Of a DNA stretch of 64,000 bases, positions 11,100-24,348 are shown piece by piece. The notes below the pieces were generated by a model. It had not been told where the DNA came from. It searched no databases and worked only from the letters and a program-made list of their open reading frames with translations. Every line of letters starts with the position of its first letter. Position 1 is the first letter of the stretch. Location: positions 14,998,447 through 15,062,446 of the forward strand of contig OX459100.1 of NCBI GenBank assembly GCA_949775045.1, given 5' to 3'. Both the position numbers and the translations under genes were made by a program. The DNA is from Metridium senile. Taxonomy: Eukaryota > Cnidaria > Anthozoa > Actiniaria > Metridiidae.

Positions 11100-14000
11100 C
11101 TAAGCAATCTCGAAGACTTCGTGATCAGTGTTCTGGTCGTTCGTTGTCTTATCAACTTGTTGGATAGTGTCTTTCAGTGATTCGCCACCAGTCTCAGGCA
11201 GGGTCATACACAAGATTCCACAGATGACAGCATTCACGGCCATTATAGCAAACGGCATCAAAGGATGTACTCTTTGCTGTTGATACACATTGTCAAATAT
11301 TAATACTTCCCTAGCCCTTACCAGTATGTTTCCCCGGGGGGTGGGCGACGAGGGGACGCTACCAGAAAGTTACTACTGGAGACAAAGATTGTACCTTGGG
11401 ATGGGATCATGGAATTAATGACATGAATGGAAGTTATTTGATGACATGAACATTATTTGGACAAGACTCGTTGCTTGGACATTCCCGTCGCACGAACACC
11501 ATCGCCTTTCCCCATTGGATGGAGTTTCATTGGTGTCGTATGGCGTATAAATCATTAACCTCCATATATTTGGGGGGAGGGGAGGGGGGTACTTCCATGT
11601 ATTGGGGTGGAGGATACTTCCATATATTTTCTATACGGGCATGATACGGTTATGTTGCGCTGGATATGGGCTTTAACCTTGCATTTTACAACAAATTGTG
11701 TTAAACAAGGTCTAGAATTTTGAAAAATGAAGAAAGCATTACCATACCGAGAAAATGATGTAAGGAGAAGCAGCTGATCCGATCCGTCCTGCTGATGTCG
11801 ATGTACCCATCGCGGTGTTTCTACAGATATAAATACACAATAAGACAATGTTACATCCAGAACACTTGCAAATGCGCCTTTTGTCAAATAGTACAGCGGT
11901 GCTAGATAACGTGAAACTAGTCTATTGTAAATTCTAACTAACATTGCTTATAACCTCTAGAACTGGGAAAATTGGAGAAATCTACAAGCCTCCAATTAAT
12001 AATTACCGTTGTCAGAATTTGATTTGAAGCAATTGGGAATATTTTAAAGAGTTTTAAATATTACTGTGGCCACGCCTGGCCGGGATTTTTTGGTCTGGGT
12101 CGATTCACCGGAAATTACGTCAAAGATTACCAGGTAAAACTGTCAAAATCAACTTTGAGAATAAACGAAGAAGTAATACAAATTGAAATATACTTTCTAA
12201 AACCGTGTTCGACTTGTATTGCGTCTGACAACTTCAACAAGTCGCTTTAGAACGCATACGCATACGCAAGCTCAGAGTAATTTTTGACGTCACGGAAAAA
12301 CTCTCGACTTAGTTCTCCCAACTCACGTGCTACCTGGCACAGGAACTCCAAAACGCACTTTCAAACCTGTATAACTCGGCCAATATTTATCCAAATGACC
12401 TGGGACATATATCATTTAAATTCTCTCGATGTCTAGAATTTGATGAAATTGGTCTGTTTTTAGGGGTTACAAGCACTTTAAGCAGAGGAAAGGGAGTTTA
12501 GTGTTAATTTAGTGCAATAAACGTACATTAGTGCCGTAACATTTTTTATCATGATAGAGAGGTTTTACCTGACGGTGGTAGGAAAAAGTTCTGATGAATA
12601 CACATAGACGACATCAAATGCGATCGTGATGAAAAACTTGCCAAGCACCATTGACATCAGTATTTTACCAGCCAGATAACCTAAACACGATAATGAAAAA
12701 ATGAAATAACAGTTGTTTATTTGGGTACCTCGACCGATAAATACCGACACAATTCAAAAAGTACACATACACATTGTCGAAATGCACGGCGATTGTACGA
12801 CCGAAAGAAATTGTGGTAACGCATACAAGATATGCAATAGACTGCAAAACAGTACCTTACTTTCACACGAAAACTCTGACGAAACAAGTGAACTTTTGGC
12901 CGCGAGAGAATGAGCAAAGATGTGACGTATGAGAGGTCTGCCAAAACTTCACTCGATCGAACTTGAACTCGTTTCTTTGGAGTTTTCGAGTGATCATGAA
13001 AGTGTTGGCTGTCTTGCAGTCTAGATATGCGAGTGTCTCTCTGAACCGCTAAGTATAGTTTCATAAGCAGCAAACCGCAGTAATTGGCCTTGCTGTTGCG
13101 GGTTCCCTGCCCACCCTAGTTTAAGTATATAATATGTTATCTTCCTTTGTGTTTTTGGGCAAAGCTAACAAAATAAATAAATAAATAAAACCCTTACTGG
13201 TGTTCTGCAACAAAACGTGCAAGTGTACCACTAAGCACAACATTAATGGACAAGCTCCTACCTGTACTGCCGTTGTCATAGAGACTCAACAACGCCGCTA
13301 TCACTCCTACTACACCAGACAGCCACACACCAAAAGTCAATGTTTTCTTTCTTCCAAAACTAAACACAACAAAGAATAAAAAATAAAAAAATATAAACAC
13401 ATTACACACACAAAACATGTATATATTATTCGATAAAAATTACCTTTTGTTTATTCGCGAAGAAAGACGAAGGATTCACATAAACATATAGCACTGGTCA
13501 ACACCCCTGGGAGAGGGGGGACTCGTCGGGAAATTAATAAAATACCCCTAAAAGATACTAAAATGCCTTTAAAAAAATCGAGGCACGGACGATTTTAAGC
13601 CCCGCAAAGATACCACATAAAACTATAAAAACGCGAGAGATACTCTAAAAGATACCAGGATATTTCTTAATTTCAATTTAATTAAATACTCTAAAAGATA
13701 CCAAATCGCTGATTTTAACCCATAAGAAATACGACGTTGAGGGGTCGACATCAGTAATGATGAGATCAATGGATTCTATTGGATAGTAGTTTACTTACTA
13801 TTTTAGACAGGGAAGGGAAATAATCATGCCACCCAATTCACACATGGCTGAGATAAAGAAATTGAGATACATATTGCCACCAAAACTGGAAGCACCGAGG
13901 GTAATACCATAGTACACCATAGCACAAACAAACCTGAAACAAATATGATGACACTGATGCCAACATGTACAAATATCATGACACTGATGACAACATGAAC

Positions 14001-16984
14001 AAATATCATGACACTGATGCCAGCACGTACAAATATGATGACACTGATGACAGCATGAACAAATATGATGGCACTGATGACAACATGTACAAATACTGAT
14101 GACATTGATGACAACATGGACAAGTATCATGACACTGATGACAACAAGGACAAATATCATGACACTGACGACAACATGTATTGAAAAGGAGCTAGTTTTC
14201 AATGTAACGAATAATAACAAGTTAAATAGCAGTTTGTATTCTTTTGTAAACCCATGAAATAATATTTAATACTACTGTAATGGTATATTGATTGTTTTCT
14301 CGTATGGTTGTTTGGCTATTAGATATATAGTAAAGATCAATTAGTCTTTATTTCTTGGTTTATGAAAAATGTACTAACTTTGTTGTGCTGAACGCAACTT
14401 CAGCTTCAACATTTACCATTTACCTTTGCGCGCTGATTGGTTCCGATTTAATTTTCGAAAACCTTTCACTCTTACAACTCGATAGCATTATGGCTTTGCT
14501 TCTATCGAAGCAGAGCCACAAAAAAGGTGTCCTTGATAAAGCAACAAGGATCCAGCGAAGACCGAAATGAATGCTGGTTTTGTAAATCAGTCTTGTTACC
14601 AACAGAATTGATTGTAATGCAATAGAAAGCAGGTGAAAATACTCACGTCTTGTTATATTTGTTATTAGTTTTTTAGAAAACATGTCTGATTTCAATACAT
14701 GATCAGTACAAAACTAGCATTCATTTCGGTCTTGGATTGATGCTTGTTGCTTAAGGCAGTACACCGTTTTTCAATACGTGTACATCACATACCAGCAATA
14801 CCATGACACTAAAGTCCTATGAGCGATGCCACGTGATGCAAACAAACTCCTGATATCGCCCAAGTGTTGGTTACTATTCTCGTCTCCATTGTCTTCTCCA
14901 AGGGAAGTCATTTCAGCCTCTGAGATTGTACGTTTGTTCATTTTGGCTGCACTTCTTAAAACCTCTTTGGCTTCCTTGAGCTTCCCTTTTACCATTAACC
15001 AACGAATTGACTCTGGAGTCAAACTGTACAGAGAAATGAACTAATAATTTGTATCTTACAACCAACAACATACAACATCGTATTAATTTATTATTGCATT
15101 CAGCTATACTTCTTTGTGGTTGTTTTAAAATGAACAGGATTTCATGATTGTCAATGACGCCAACAAAATTTGGTGCAAGGTGGATGCCTCGGAGTAGTAT
15201 GAAGGTCCTTTAACCACCTATTAATTTTTGCGAAAAACGTACAACTTTAAATATTTCGTCCAGTAACTTATTTATGTCAAACCATCATTCAACTAGATGG
15301 TGTATGTTGAGACTTTAAATTGTAGAATCATTGTCAGGTTCACAATCTTATAACTTAGGAGACCGCTAGGATATATGGGTAAATGGCTATTTCTCATTCT
15401 TCACTCTACACATATTCAGTAAATAACATACATATTAGCAATGTTTATTGGCTGATTTACGCTTTCCCATGTATCCTTGCGATCTGTATTTAATGGTTTA
15501 CTTACGACCAGCAAAAAATGAACAAAACTCCTGGTATACTGGTTATTATGCTTAACGTACGCCAACTTGGAATGAGGTAACCAAGCAACGACAGTAGACA
15601 TAAGCAAACAATCCATGCAGAAAATATCATAATTCCAACAGGACCACGGTACTCTTTTCCTATGAACTCCATGATATACACATAGACAACAATGCCGCTG
15701 CCGCCTACAATAACAACAAAGAATATTTCACGGTTCATCAACATCACCGAAACACCGCTGTTTTCCTTGAGCAACAGTCGCAAACGCACTTTGAATATTT
15801 CACTAACAACGAGGCCTTGGTGGAATATATTACATGATCCATCTTGTTCTCAACTTTTGGCTTTTTTAAGATTAAGCATTTTTCAGCGACGGAGTTTGTT
15901 TGGTGCTACCTATTTTGGCAGAGATTTCTGCTTGATATTCTATTGATCGGTTTGAAGTGAATTTATTCGTCCAACGTTCTGCACGTGCAGGAGGAGCTCC
16001 ATGCAGAGGTTTTGCTTCCTTCTCTTCTAGAGGGGAAACTAAACAAATCTGCCAGCAGGATAATACTCCAGTTTCGTGTTATCTAGCACCGCTGTACTAT
16101 TCGTAAAAAGTCGTATTTGTACAAGTATAACCTCGACTCAGCGAAAATTCAAATGGGATTTCTATTAAGCGATAACGCTAGCATTTGCCGTGTTTTGGCT
16201 TGGAATTTGTGAAAATCTTTACAACAAATCGAGGCTTACCCTGTACAAATGTGCCTTTTAATTTGTCAAGATGTATAGTGGTGCTAATCAACGTCAAACT
16301 GGAGCAATTGGTGGATGCTTACCAATACCGACGCCAACCAATGCTCTTAACACAGCAAATACCCAAAAGACTTTAGCAAATGCACTGATGAAGCCAACGG
16401 TACAAGTAAATACCGCAAAGGGATAGAGAACTATCTTCCTGCCAAACTTGTCACTCAGTATACTAGCCAGCATAGCACCAAATATCCATAGAATGAAGGT
16501 AAGAGAATTGGCTGTACTAGCATACACTGCGGCATCACAAACAAGATCCCACTAGAAACAATCCAACAACCAATCAATAAATAATTGTCTTCTTAAAAAC
16601 AGAGCGCTCGCTCTCATCATTACATATGTGATTTACAGGTTGGGTTGGGTTGGGCTGGGCTGGGTTGGGTTGGGTTGGGTTGGAATGCAATTGTACCTCA
16701 GTTACAATAGAATCAAAGTCCCCGTCAACAGCGTACTTCCAGTCGTTTCTCGAGATGTTACACCGGTAGTCATAGTACTCCTCCCCTGGTTTAAACGTCC
16801 CATTCAAGGTGCACGCTGTAGAGTTAGACACACATTTCCATGGAGGTTCTGCTGTACTGAACGTCATCACCATTAATACCATGCTTGTAAACACCATTGA
16901 AAACCCTAGAATGAGGATGATGCGCATTTGAAACCAGCCAAACCCACCAATCTTCTCAATAGCTTCTTCTGATGTCCTTGCCAT
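11100..16984 (-). CDS. SLC22-type organic ion transporter (MFS), nine exons
   Basis: Exons on the minus strand are 16,984-16,697, 16,551-16,323, 15,704-15,506, 15,023-14,793, 13,933-13,799, 13,359-13,262, 12,680-12,569, 11,820-11,748 and 11,276-11,100. All have AG/GT borders and consistent phases, totalling 1,542 nt = 513 residues plus TAG, the usual SLC22 length. Visible hallmarks: TM1 followed by a large extracellular loop with three cysteines and three N-glycosylation sequons (NST, NGT, NIS); 'DKFGRK' after TM2; 'EFIGKEYRG'; 'TPESIRWL' in the central cytoplasmic loop; 'YFGRKKT'; 'ELFPTTVRN'; and a C-terminal 'LPETGGESLKDTI'. The family moves organic cations, anions or zwitterions (such as carnitine) across the plasma membrane; the substrate cannot be deduced. 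The start is the ATG of MARTSEEAIEKIGGFG, the usual amphipathic N-terminus; an acceptor at about 17,023 marks a 5' UTR exon boundary. Confidence 0.92.
11850..11945 (+). repeat. Dispersed repeat fragment in SLC22 intron 8-7
   Basis: The stretch 'acagcggtgctagataacg' and its flanks recur, diverged, near 16,070-16,110 (inverted), 16,235-16,300 and 27,380-27,455, often beside 'gaggctt(t/a)ccctgt'. This is a short interspersed family in this locus. Confidence 0.55.
13940..14180. repeat. 30-bp minisatellite, 8 units, in SLC22 intron 4
   Basis: Units resemble 'aaatatcatgacactgatga' followed by 'caacatgaac'. The array ends 6 bp from the 3' splice site of exon 5, so array length directly sets the intron region holding the branch point. 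Frames through it are repeat artefacts. Confidence 0.9.
14558..14740. repeat. Short inverted repeat in SLC22 intron 4
   Basis: 'gaccgaaatgaatgctggtt' near 14,564 is matched by its complement near 14,712-14,735. Probably a small MITE. Confidence 0.5.
16060..16310. repeat. Inverted pair of the 'acagcggtgctagataac' repeat
   Basis: A copy in minus orientation (about 16,055-16,140) faces a diverged plus-oriented copy (about 16,225-16,310) within the SLC22 intron between exons 2 and 3. Confidence 0.5.
16638..16683. repeat. (GGGTT)n pentanucleotide run next to SLC22 exon 1 donor
   Basis: Nine units, two of them GGGCT variants. In the transcript sense this is (AACCC)n starting 13 nt inside intron 1. 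It is not an animal telomere repeat, which is TTAGGG. Confidence 0.9.
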
Positions 16985-17379
16985 TATAAATTCTAAAGTA
17001 TTGCAGATTTCGTTTTGTTTTTCTAAAAAAAAAGACAAAGGTTAAATACCAGGAATTTCCTTATGTATTAAGGAAAACATAAGAAGTGGAGTTTTATGAA
17101 GTATTTTTTCCCTTCCCCCTCCCCCTTCTTTCATTTTTTCCAGTTCTCACTCGCTCCACTGCTGCTCTGGTGGTTTCCACGATAAACGGACATGGTTTCT
17201 ATATCCACTACTATTTTAACCCGTGAATTATTACAAGGACATCTTTCCGTACATTAACCTCTATTGCAAGGGTGAATTAGTTACAACATTAAAAGTAAAA
17301 GACCGTAGAGAAATAAGTCATTCTCTTTACTGATCTAATATCATGATTATCTCGGTATCCATTGTTTCCACAGGGATCA

Positions 17380-18196
17380 TCCCTCTGGATGAAGGATATT
17401 TAGTTTAAATATCCCTCATGATTAAATTCATGAGGGACGATTAGTGACTTATCATTCCTCATGATTATATTTATGTATAGGATAATGGATGAGCTCCTCG
17501 GCTTATTGAAAATAATGACCGAGCGCGCAGCGCGAGGTCATTATTTGCAATAAGGCGAGGAGCGAGGCCATTATCCCATTTAATACACATTCTCATTGTT
17601 TTCGAAGGAAAACCACTTACTAACAATTCCCAAAGGGTCCATTAACTAAACTATTTTTCTTGTCCGTCCCATGGGACCAATGCTAACAATGTCTTTTGTA
17701 ACAAGTATCAAGAAAAAGACATTTCGTTTTTATTTAAACCAAAACTGGTTGGTCAGATAGCACACAGCGTTAGGTGTAGGAATTCGAAGGCAGAGATTGT
17801 GGGTTCGAATCTCGTTGGCGTCATTTGATTTTTTCTTTACTTTAAATTCAAGTCTAAGTCTTAAGTTTAAGTTTCATATCTATCAAAGTATCTTTCAAAC
17901 CTCGATCTGGATCAAAATAATAATCTCTAGCTCCAAATAATAACCTCTGGTTCCAATTGAGTGACTACAACTATAATGACCTATGAATAATTAATTCATC
18001 AGCCCCACTCTTCCCTGCTGAATTCAAAACCCTCCCCAGCTTGAAGATTCTCGTAAATAATGACTACTTCGAAACAATGAAAGTGTGTATTAAAAGGGAC
18101 GATTAGTGACTAATCGGCACTCATGATTATATTCATGAAGGACTATTAGTCTAAATATCCCCCATGAATTTAACCATGAGCAATGGTCCCTCATTA
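17380..18196. mobile_element. Composite palindromic element
   Basis: Short blocks ('ccctcatgattaaattcatg', 'gggacgattagtgact') recur at 17,395-17,450 and 18,090-18,190 in direct and inverted form. A long hairpin (17,480-17,577) of about 45-bp arms lies inside. 'attctcattgttttcgaag' near 17,590 is matched inverted near 18,070. Confidence 0.55.
17744..17823 (+). other. tRNA-like sequence with B box (SINE head or tRNA relic)
   Basis: A perfect Pol III B box (GGTTCGAATC, 17,802-17,811) sits about 45 bases after a weak A-box-like 'ggtcagatagcac'. The T-arm folds with wobble pairs, and the length fits a Leu/Ser-type tRNA with a long variable arm. The acceptor stem is not convincing, so it is probably a tRNA-derived SINE or pseudogene rather than a working tRNA. 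Confidence 0.4.
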
Positions 18197-19590
18197 TAAC
18201 AATCACCGAGACCATTCCTGAATAGCTTTGACACAGTTAGAAATTCTTCAAACGAAGGACCCTGTACTACACACAAGTCCATATTCTAACACTTGTGGGA
18301 CTCATCAAGCAACTATGCGCATGCGTTGACTACATTGAAGTATAGTATGTCATGCGTGACTGTCTAGAACTAGAAATTTCTACTCACAGAAACTGGCTGA
18401 TTTCCATTATTTTATTTAATAATTGAAGTTTATTTTTATCAAATCTGCCGTATCAAGTCCATTGATATATTAGTTCGAATTTCTCATTCTGATTTATCTT
18501 TATTTATTTTGCATTAAAATCAGGATGTATAACAATCGCTGATCAGAAATAGTTTTTTACATTTTGTCTTGTATAACACAGAAGTGCAAATTATTAAAAT
18601 AATGTGCTATTTTTTATTCATTTTTTATTCATTTTTTTATCCATGCATGTTCTTATTCTTTTTATTTTTCAGTCCGAGTCCGAGTCCGAGTCCGGGACCG
18701 GGTCCGGGTCTGGAGATCCGATTACAGCTTTAATATGTAAACGTGACCCGTTAACCGATCCCAAACAACAGGGAGTCGATCTCAAAACACAGGAAACCGT
18801 ATAAAGATTAGAGCAAAGTATAAACTTTCTAAGGAAAATAAAAAAGCAGTAACATTTCTACAGAAAATACATATGATAAAGCATTAGTTCGATTTTGTTG
18901 AACACTATAGATTGGTTGCGATGCCTTTGAACGTAGGGGTTAAACAGAGGTGACAAACGTCTTCAACATGAAAAAATAACTTATCATAAAGATAATCTAT
19001 TTAATAAACTATATTTAAAACGATCTGTAAAGATAGCAGACATACTGTTCCTTTTTTTAAATGTTCTTCAGATAATTTAGTAATGTATGTATTTGTGGCT
19101 TACAAAATGTAATTAAAATTGGTTAATATCGCAAACTGTTGGTATCGCTGTTGAAGGGAATATATCGGAAAGAAACTTGTAATAAACTGATTACAATTAA
19201 AACTACGACCAAATCGGTGTCTAGCGCTATACATTTGGTTCACATGATGGTATACGTAATTTATAATTAATTTTTAACACAGACGTGCAATAGATAAATA
19301 CAAATACTTCGACTGAACTAGTAACTAGTAAGCGAACTAGTTTGAATTTTATGTCAAACTTGCAAACGTTCAACCGAGAAATAAATATATATAAATCTAA
19401 ATTGGAACTATACCTTGTATTGTTAGGAAACGTACGAAAGCCGGGAAGGGCCACTCATTTCTATTTATGGGTTCAAATGTCGAAAGTCATAGGAACTGTA
19501 GAATGCTGGGAATTGATCAAGTGATTGCATATGTCATTGATAATAGAGGTCAAATCAGCAGACATGGAACTTCCCCGGTGTGTCTATAAT
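18197..19590. other. No supported gene
   Basis: AT-rich. A short GTCCGA/GTCCGG hexamer run lies at about 18,672-18,712 and encodes Ser-Glu/Gly dipeptides. I see no family match. Confidence 0.4.
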
Positions 19591-19935
19591 GCGGACGCGG
19601 ACGGTCCGCGGCGGACGGCGGACGGCGGATAGATGGCGGACGGCGGATAGATGGCGGACGGCGGATGGCAGACGGCGGACGGCGGACGAGAAAAAATGAA
19701 AAAAAAATAAATAAAAAAAATAAATAAATATGAAAATAAAAAATAATAATAATCAAAAATAATAATCAAAAATTAATAACTAAATAAAAAATTAATGTCG
19801 GATGGCGGATGGCGGACGGCAGACGGCGGACTAAAAAAAATGAAAAAAAATAAATAAATATGAAAATAAAAAATAATAATAATCAAAAATAATAATCAAA
19901 AATTAATAAATAAATAAAAAATTAATGTTAAAAAA
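19590..19935. repeat. GCGGACG minisatellite and duplicated A-rich block
   Basis: Degenerate 'ggcggacggcggata' repeats at 19,600-19,690 are followed by an A-rich block of about 110 bp. A shorter GCGGAC tract and a second near-identical A-rich block (19,797-19,930) follow, so the whole unit is a tandem duplication. Confidence 0.8.
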
Positions 19936-19957
19936 ATCCTAAATTGCACCACTCTAA

Positions 19958-19986
19958 AAACAAAACAAAACAAAACAAAACAAAAC
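19958..19986. repeat. (AAAAC)n microsatellite
   Basis: Five pentanucleotide units. Confidence 0.9.
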
Positions 19987-20713
19987 GCTCTAGGTTTACC
20001 TTCATTGGTTTTTGTTTTTGATCTACTAACCGCTGGATAAAGGATGACCTGAATGTAATAAGTGAATCGCAGCAATTTACACGATACTGTACTCAAACGG
20101 CGTACGCTGTGTTACCATGAATCTTTATCAAAGGGGCTGCTTAGGTTTTTAAGGGTTTTGTATAAAGCTCTCAATAAGCCTGAAAAATCCATCCGTACAC
20201 ACTTCAAAACCAATATCTGCAGACAACGTTCTCGTACTGTGGCCCGCGCCATTCAGTTTAAAAACACAGGAACAGTGGACTATATTGAACTGTTCCAACG
20301 ACTATTAATAATCCGGAGAATTTTCATTTATTTTCTATGTGAGCTCACCATAGATTTACACTCATTTCTAACCATGCACATACCCGACATTGTTTTTGAA
20401 AATGCTTTTACATTAAACATTCTCACTTTTACGCAAACCATTAACAACTTTATACAAGTCCCACAATCACTACGGCCCTCGACTCTCCGTTGACCTTAAA
20501 TAAATTCTTAAGAAGTGCATATATATTATTATCAATAGATAGTTCTACCATGTCCGTCATCCACTATTTCGTCGAACAAGTCATTTGAAATAAAAGTAGT
20601 AGAAAGGCTTCCTTTTTCGATCTGATTTCGAGACTTCTTTATGACCTTTATCACACAAGTTTCTCTTTGTTTCGGCGCCTTTCTCTTTGCACGGCAAGCT
20701 TTCTCTACTAGCT

Positions 20714-20999
20714 TGTTCGGTCGTGAAATTGGTTTGGAAACTCTTCAGTAGGTCCCTTCTCTCCAGGCCAATGAAGATCATACGTATTTTTTGTAATACT
20801 CGTTGTGCTGAAATGTTCTCGAGATCAAGCGTTGATCCACCTCTGACATCGCTCGTGGTCGTGCCAAGGATAAACGAATGGTATAAATTCTTTTCCCCCC
20901 GATTCCTTCAATTCTTTTAGCGATTTTGGCAGTCTGTCGGGATATACCCGACTCGACTCAAGGAGGAACGAACTTTGCTTAAAGACTTTGGAAAGAATG
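20714..20999 (-). pseudogene. THAP-like zinc-finger fragment, dead
   Basis: In one minus-strand frame, a stretch ending 'ERCQRWINA' is followed by a TGA. The same frame then continues to '[15 protein letters not shown]'. This order (Phe/Tyr-Pro motif, R-x-W, then His-Trp and a Pro-rich end) matches the THAP-type C2CH fold common in transposase-derived proteins. The expected N-terminal cysteines are not seen, and the in-frame stop shows decay. Confidence 0.45.
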
Positions 21000-21335
21000 A
21001 AAGAACAAATCAAAAATCAGATGAAATCATAGTTGGGGAAGTGGCCAAAAAATAGCATTGTTAAAAGCTATCTGTACCCGCTCTTAGCTGTACATGAAAA
21101 CGAGGCTATCAGTTTTTGCTCAGTAAAATGTATAAAATAGAGTGTTCAATACTACCAAAAAAAGATGTTTTTTTAGTTTAATGAAAGCTTGGTATTCTAC
21201 CAATCATCACAAATAAAAAAAATCATACTCTAGATATCTATTTCATAGCTTAATTTGTTAAGGATCGAAAATTGTTTCATAATCATATCAATCACACCGG
21301 AGTACTAGAATTAAGTAATTCATATTCCATGCATG

Positions 21336-22262
21336 TGTGGAGGGGAGAGAAACAGGGATTAAAATATCCTTCCTTCCAAATCTTATACCGTTTTTCTCCC
21401 TCTTCCCTAATTTTTTCGACCATTTCTCCCTCCTCCCTGATTTTCTTTGTTCTTCATAAATATAAGCTATTGAGGCTATTCATTAGAGTGCAAATGGTAC
21501 AAATTTGAACCATTTAATAGTTTGTATTTCAGAGATAAGATGTTCGCATAAAATTGGCCCAAATAATATTACAATATTAATCAGGCCAAAAAGACCTTAT
21601 AGTTCTATAATAGGCCCTTTACAGGACATGGTCACGTGTCATTCCTCCATTGTCTTTATGTTACAGAAAAACATCGAAAAATATACTTGAAACAGGAAAA
21701 ACTAAAAGTTACCCCGATTACGTACTAACCTTGAAACGTTGCTATCCGTGTTGATGTTCACAAACGAATAGGAAAAGAAAACCTTGTCTAACTTTTCATG
21801 TCAAAAACAACATTTCAAGGAGGTAAGACGGACGACAGGTTTATAGTGGAAGAATTTTAAGTATTATATTGAATTGAAAAATTGTTTTTTTTTTACCCCG
21901 CAAGGCCTCTTTGCCATCAAAAATTATGCTACTATGCGGTATCTAGGCACGTGACCAAGTCCTGCAAAGGGACTATTAATTAGGGAGAATCGAGACCTTC
22001 TCCCTCGTCCCTTTATATTTTGAGTCTCCCTCGTCCCTTTATTTTAACCTCTTTTTCTCCCTCCTCCCTGATCCGTCTCTCTCCTCTCGAGGGGAGAGTG
22101 AACAGGGATTAAAATACTCACAAATTTTATACCATTTCCCCCCTACTCCCTTACTGTTTCGACCATTTCTCCCTCGAGCTCCTCCCTAATTTTCTTTGTT
22201 CTTCATAAATATAAGCTGTTGAGGCTAGTCATTAGAGTGCAAATGGTACAAATTTCAGGAAC
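21336..22262. repeat. Pair of ~180-bp direct repeats flanking a foldback
   Basis: A pyrimidine-rich block ending 'tttgttcttcataaatataa' occurs at 21,336-21,520 and again at 22,086-22,260. Between them, 'ggccctttacaggacatggt' (about 21,613) is matched inverted near 21,950-21,975, both beside CACGTG. This could be a MITE inserted in a tandem duplication, or a degraded element with terminal direct repeats. Confidence 0.55.
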
Positions 22263-23632
22263 CATTTACTAATCCACTCTTAATTATACATTTTGAACTA
22301 TTTTTGATACAGAATTATTGTAAAAGACCTGAGCTTTTAAGATATAATCTTAGATATTAAATTAGAGCTTTATTTATAAAATTCTGGAGCGAAGTTTATG
22401 TTCGTATATTCAAGCGGTAATTTGCATAAAGTTTTTGGTCGTGGTCGGAAAAACGAAAATCCTCATTTTCTCGAAAAGAAAATAGTTTTTGAAGAAAAAA
22501 AACTTTGCCAGAATTCTAACCTCCATAGGGCCTATTGATATGCAAAAAATAAAGAAAATCGATTTTTTCATATCTGCCGCGTGGTGCTCGATTTTCCGAG
22601 ACATTGCCTCTTAATGTATAACAAACAACAGTCGATCTTCCATAGAACTAAACAAAAAACTTTATTTTCACATTCATATTTAATATAAGATGAGATTTCA
22701 TTCTAAAGATGACTAACTTCACTAAGATATAAGTTAAGAGAGTCTAGCGGGGTTAGTACTTTTAGCCATAATTTTAATGAAAAACAGTTTATGATTAGTT
22801 CGTCGAGCGTAATCGGCCTTTGTCATTAAATATTCAAACGATCACACTTGGAGTTGCTCGGCTAGCGAAAGGTAGTCAGTCAAGTGTTGTTTGAGAGGTG
22901 ACAATGCATATCAGAATTCACAAATTGAGTAAAAAATATAGACAATAGCGATCTCGGACAACCAAAACAATGTGAGCCTTGAGTAAGCAGACGAAAAGTT
23001 TACCTATTTTGAAAATATTTTTCGATATCTTCCAATGTATCAATGGTCATAAAACTGCAGGGCTCGACGAGTAACTATTTAAAAAAGCCAATGCTGCGGT
23101 AACAAAAAAATTCATCAGGGAAATTTTAAGTTTTGAAATCTTTTGTAAAAATTTGTGCAATATTAGACAAAAGAAGAAAAAGCGCAGTTATATCTCACCA
23201 AACGGAAAATCATATATGTCCTAATAGCCTGAAGTGATTTCGTTCATGTTCGTCAGACGGATAACTAAGACATTTGTTGACCAAATGAGACCAAAAGCAA
23301 CTTTTTCTGAGCTTTTGTAGTGATGTTTTTGATCAAGTGAAATGGATGCTTGAATCATTTAATATATTTGCTGTGTGAATGTTTAAAAGCGTTTTATTCA
23401 AAAATGCCTCCATATAAATCTTTTATTTTCAGCAACAACGAAGACCTTGATCTGGAGTTTGTGAAACAATCAATGCCGTTTTATAGAAAACTCTATTTCG
23501 CCTAAAATTGTCGTATTTGTCAAAACCACTTTTCTATCATTAAAAATTATTGCTAGTTCCGATTGCAATATTTCAAACATCAGAACAAACTTCAATCTAT
23601 GCCTGAAATTGCTATGGAAATTAATTTGCATA
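22263..23632. other. No supported gene
   Basis: AT-rich, without recognisable coding or repeat structure on either strand. Confidence 0.4.
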
Positions 23633-24348
23633 AGCAACTGTGTTTTGCTTACCAAAAGTTTTGTAAATGCCAAGAGTTTGCAATTTCTGACCAATGCCTG
23701 ATTACAAAGTCTGCAATTTAAACACATTCATTTACTCTGAATCGAGGCTATCCCTGTGCAAATAATTACCGTCACTACCACCGTAAAGCGGACAATTCAG
23801 CCGGTATTAATAAAACCTGGACAATGGATAACCCCCTCAGGGTGGATTAGCAGTTGGTTTGCGTGATGAGCTTTTAAAAATGTCGTAGATTATGTCGTAG
23901 TTTATATCGCCTGCTATTGTTTGAGAGTGTACGGTATCTTTCTGGCACACATTGACTGGTGCTGTATTGAGTTTAGGGACTGTGCAAAACTGGGAGGCAT
24001 GAATTAAAAGTTTCGTAGAACCAAAGGTAAAAAAAAACTCATTTCAAAGCAAAATTTTAGTTTCTAACTTCCACTCACGTTCCCTAGAAAATTATGTCCA
24101 CTCCCCCTCCCACTCGATCCCCTCCACCAATATGAACTCCACTATACATCGCAAATATACGGGTTTTTTGTTTTCCTCGGAAGTTTAAGGGATAAGGGAG
24201 GACTCTTATGAATTTTCCATACATTATCATTAATACATCAGATATATCTATACATCTAACTAGATTGATTTATTCATGATTCACCTATCCATCACGGATT
24301 CATTCATCCAAATAGTTCTATTTATTTCACACCTACAAATATGCATGC

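Noticed and set aside
13798..14220. 140-codon frame with His/Cys repeats
   Set aside because: Most of it is the 30-bp minisatellite; only the last part overlaps true SLC22 exon 5.
16638..16683. Telomere-like repeat
   Set aside because: GGGTT pentamers are not the animal TTAGGG repeat and the tract is short and intronic.
20062..20493. 143-codon plus-strand frame
   Set aside because: It starts at GTG, has no useful ATG until near its end, and shows no convincing family. A faint resemblance to small LYR-type proteins was not strong enough; it could be an isolated exon.
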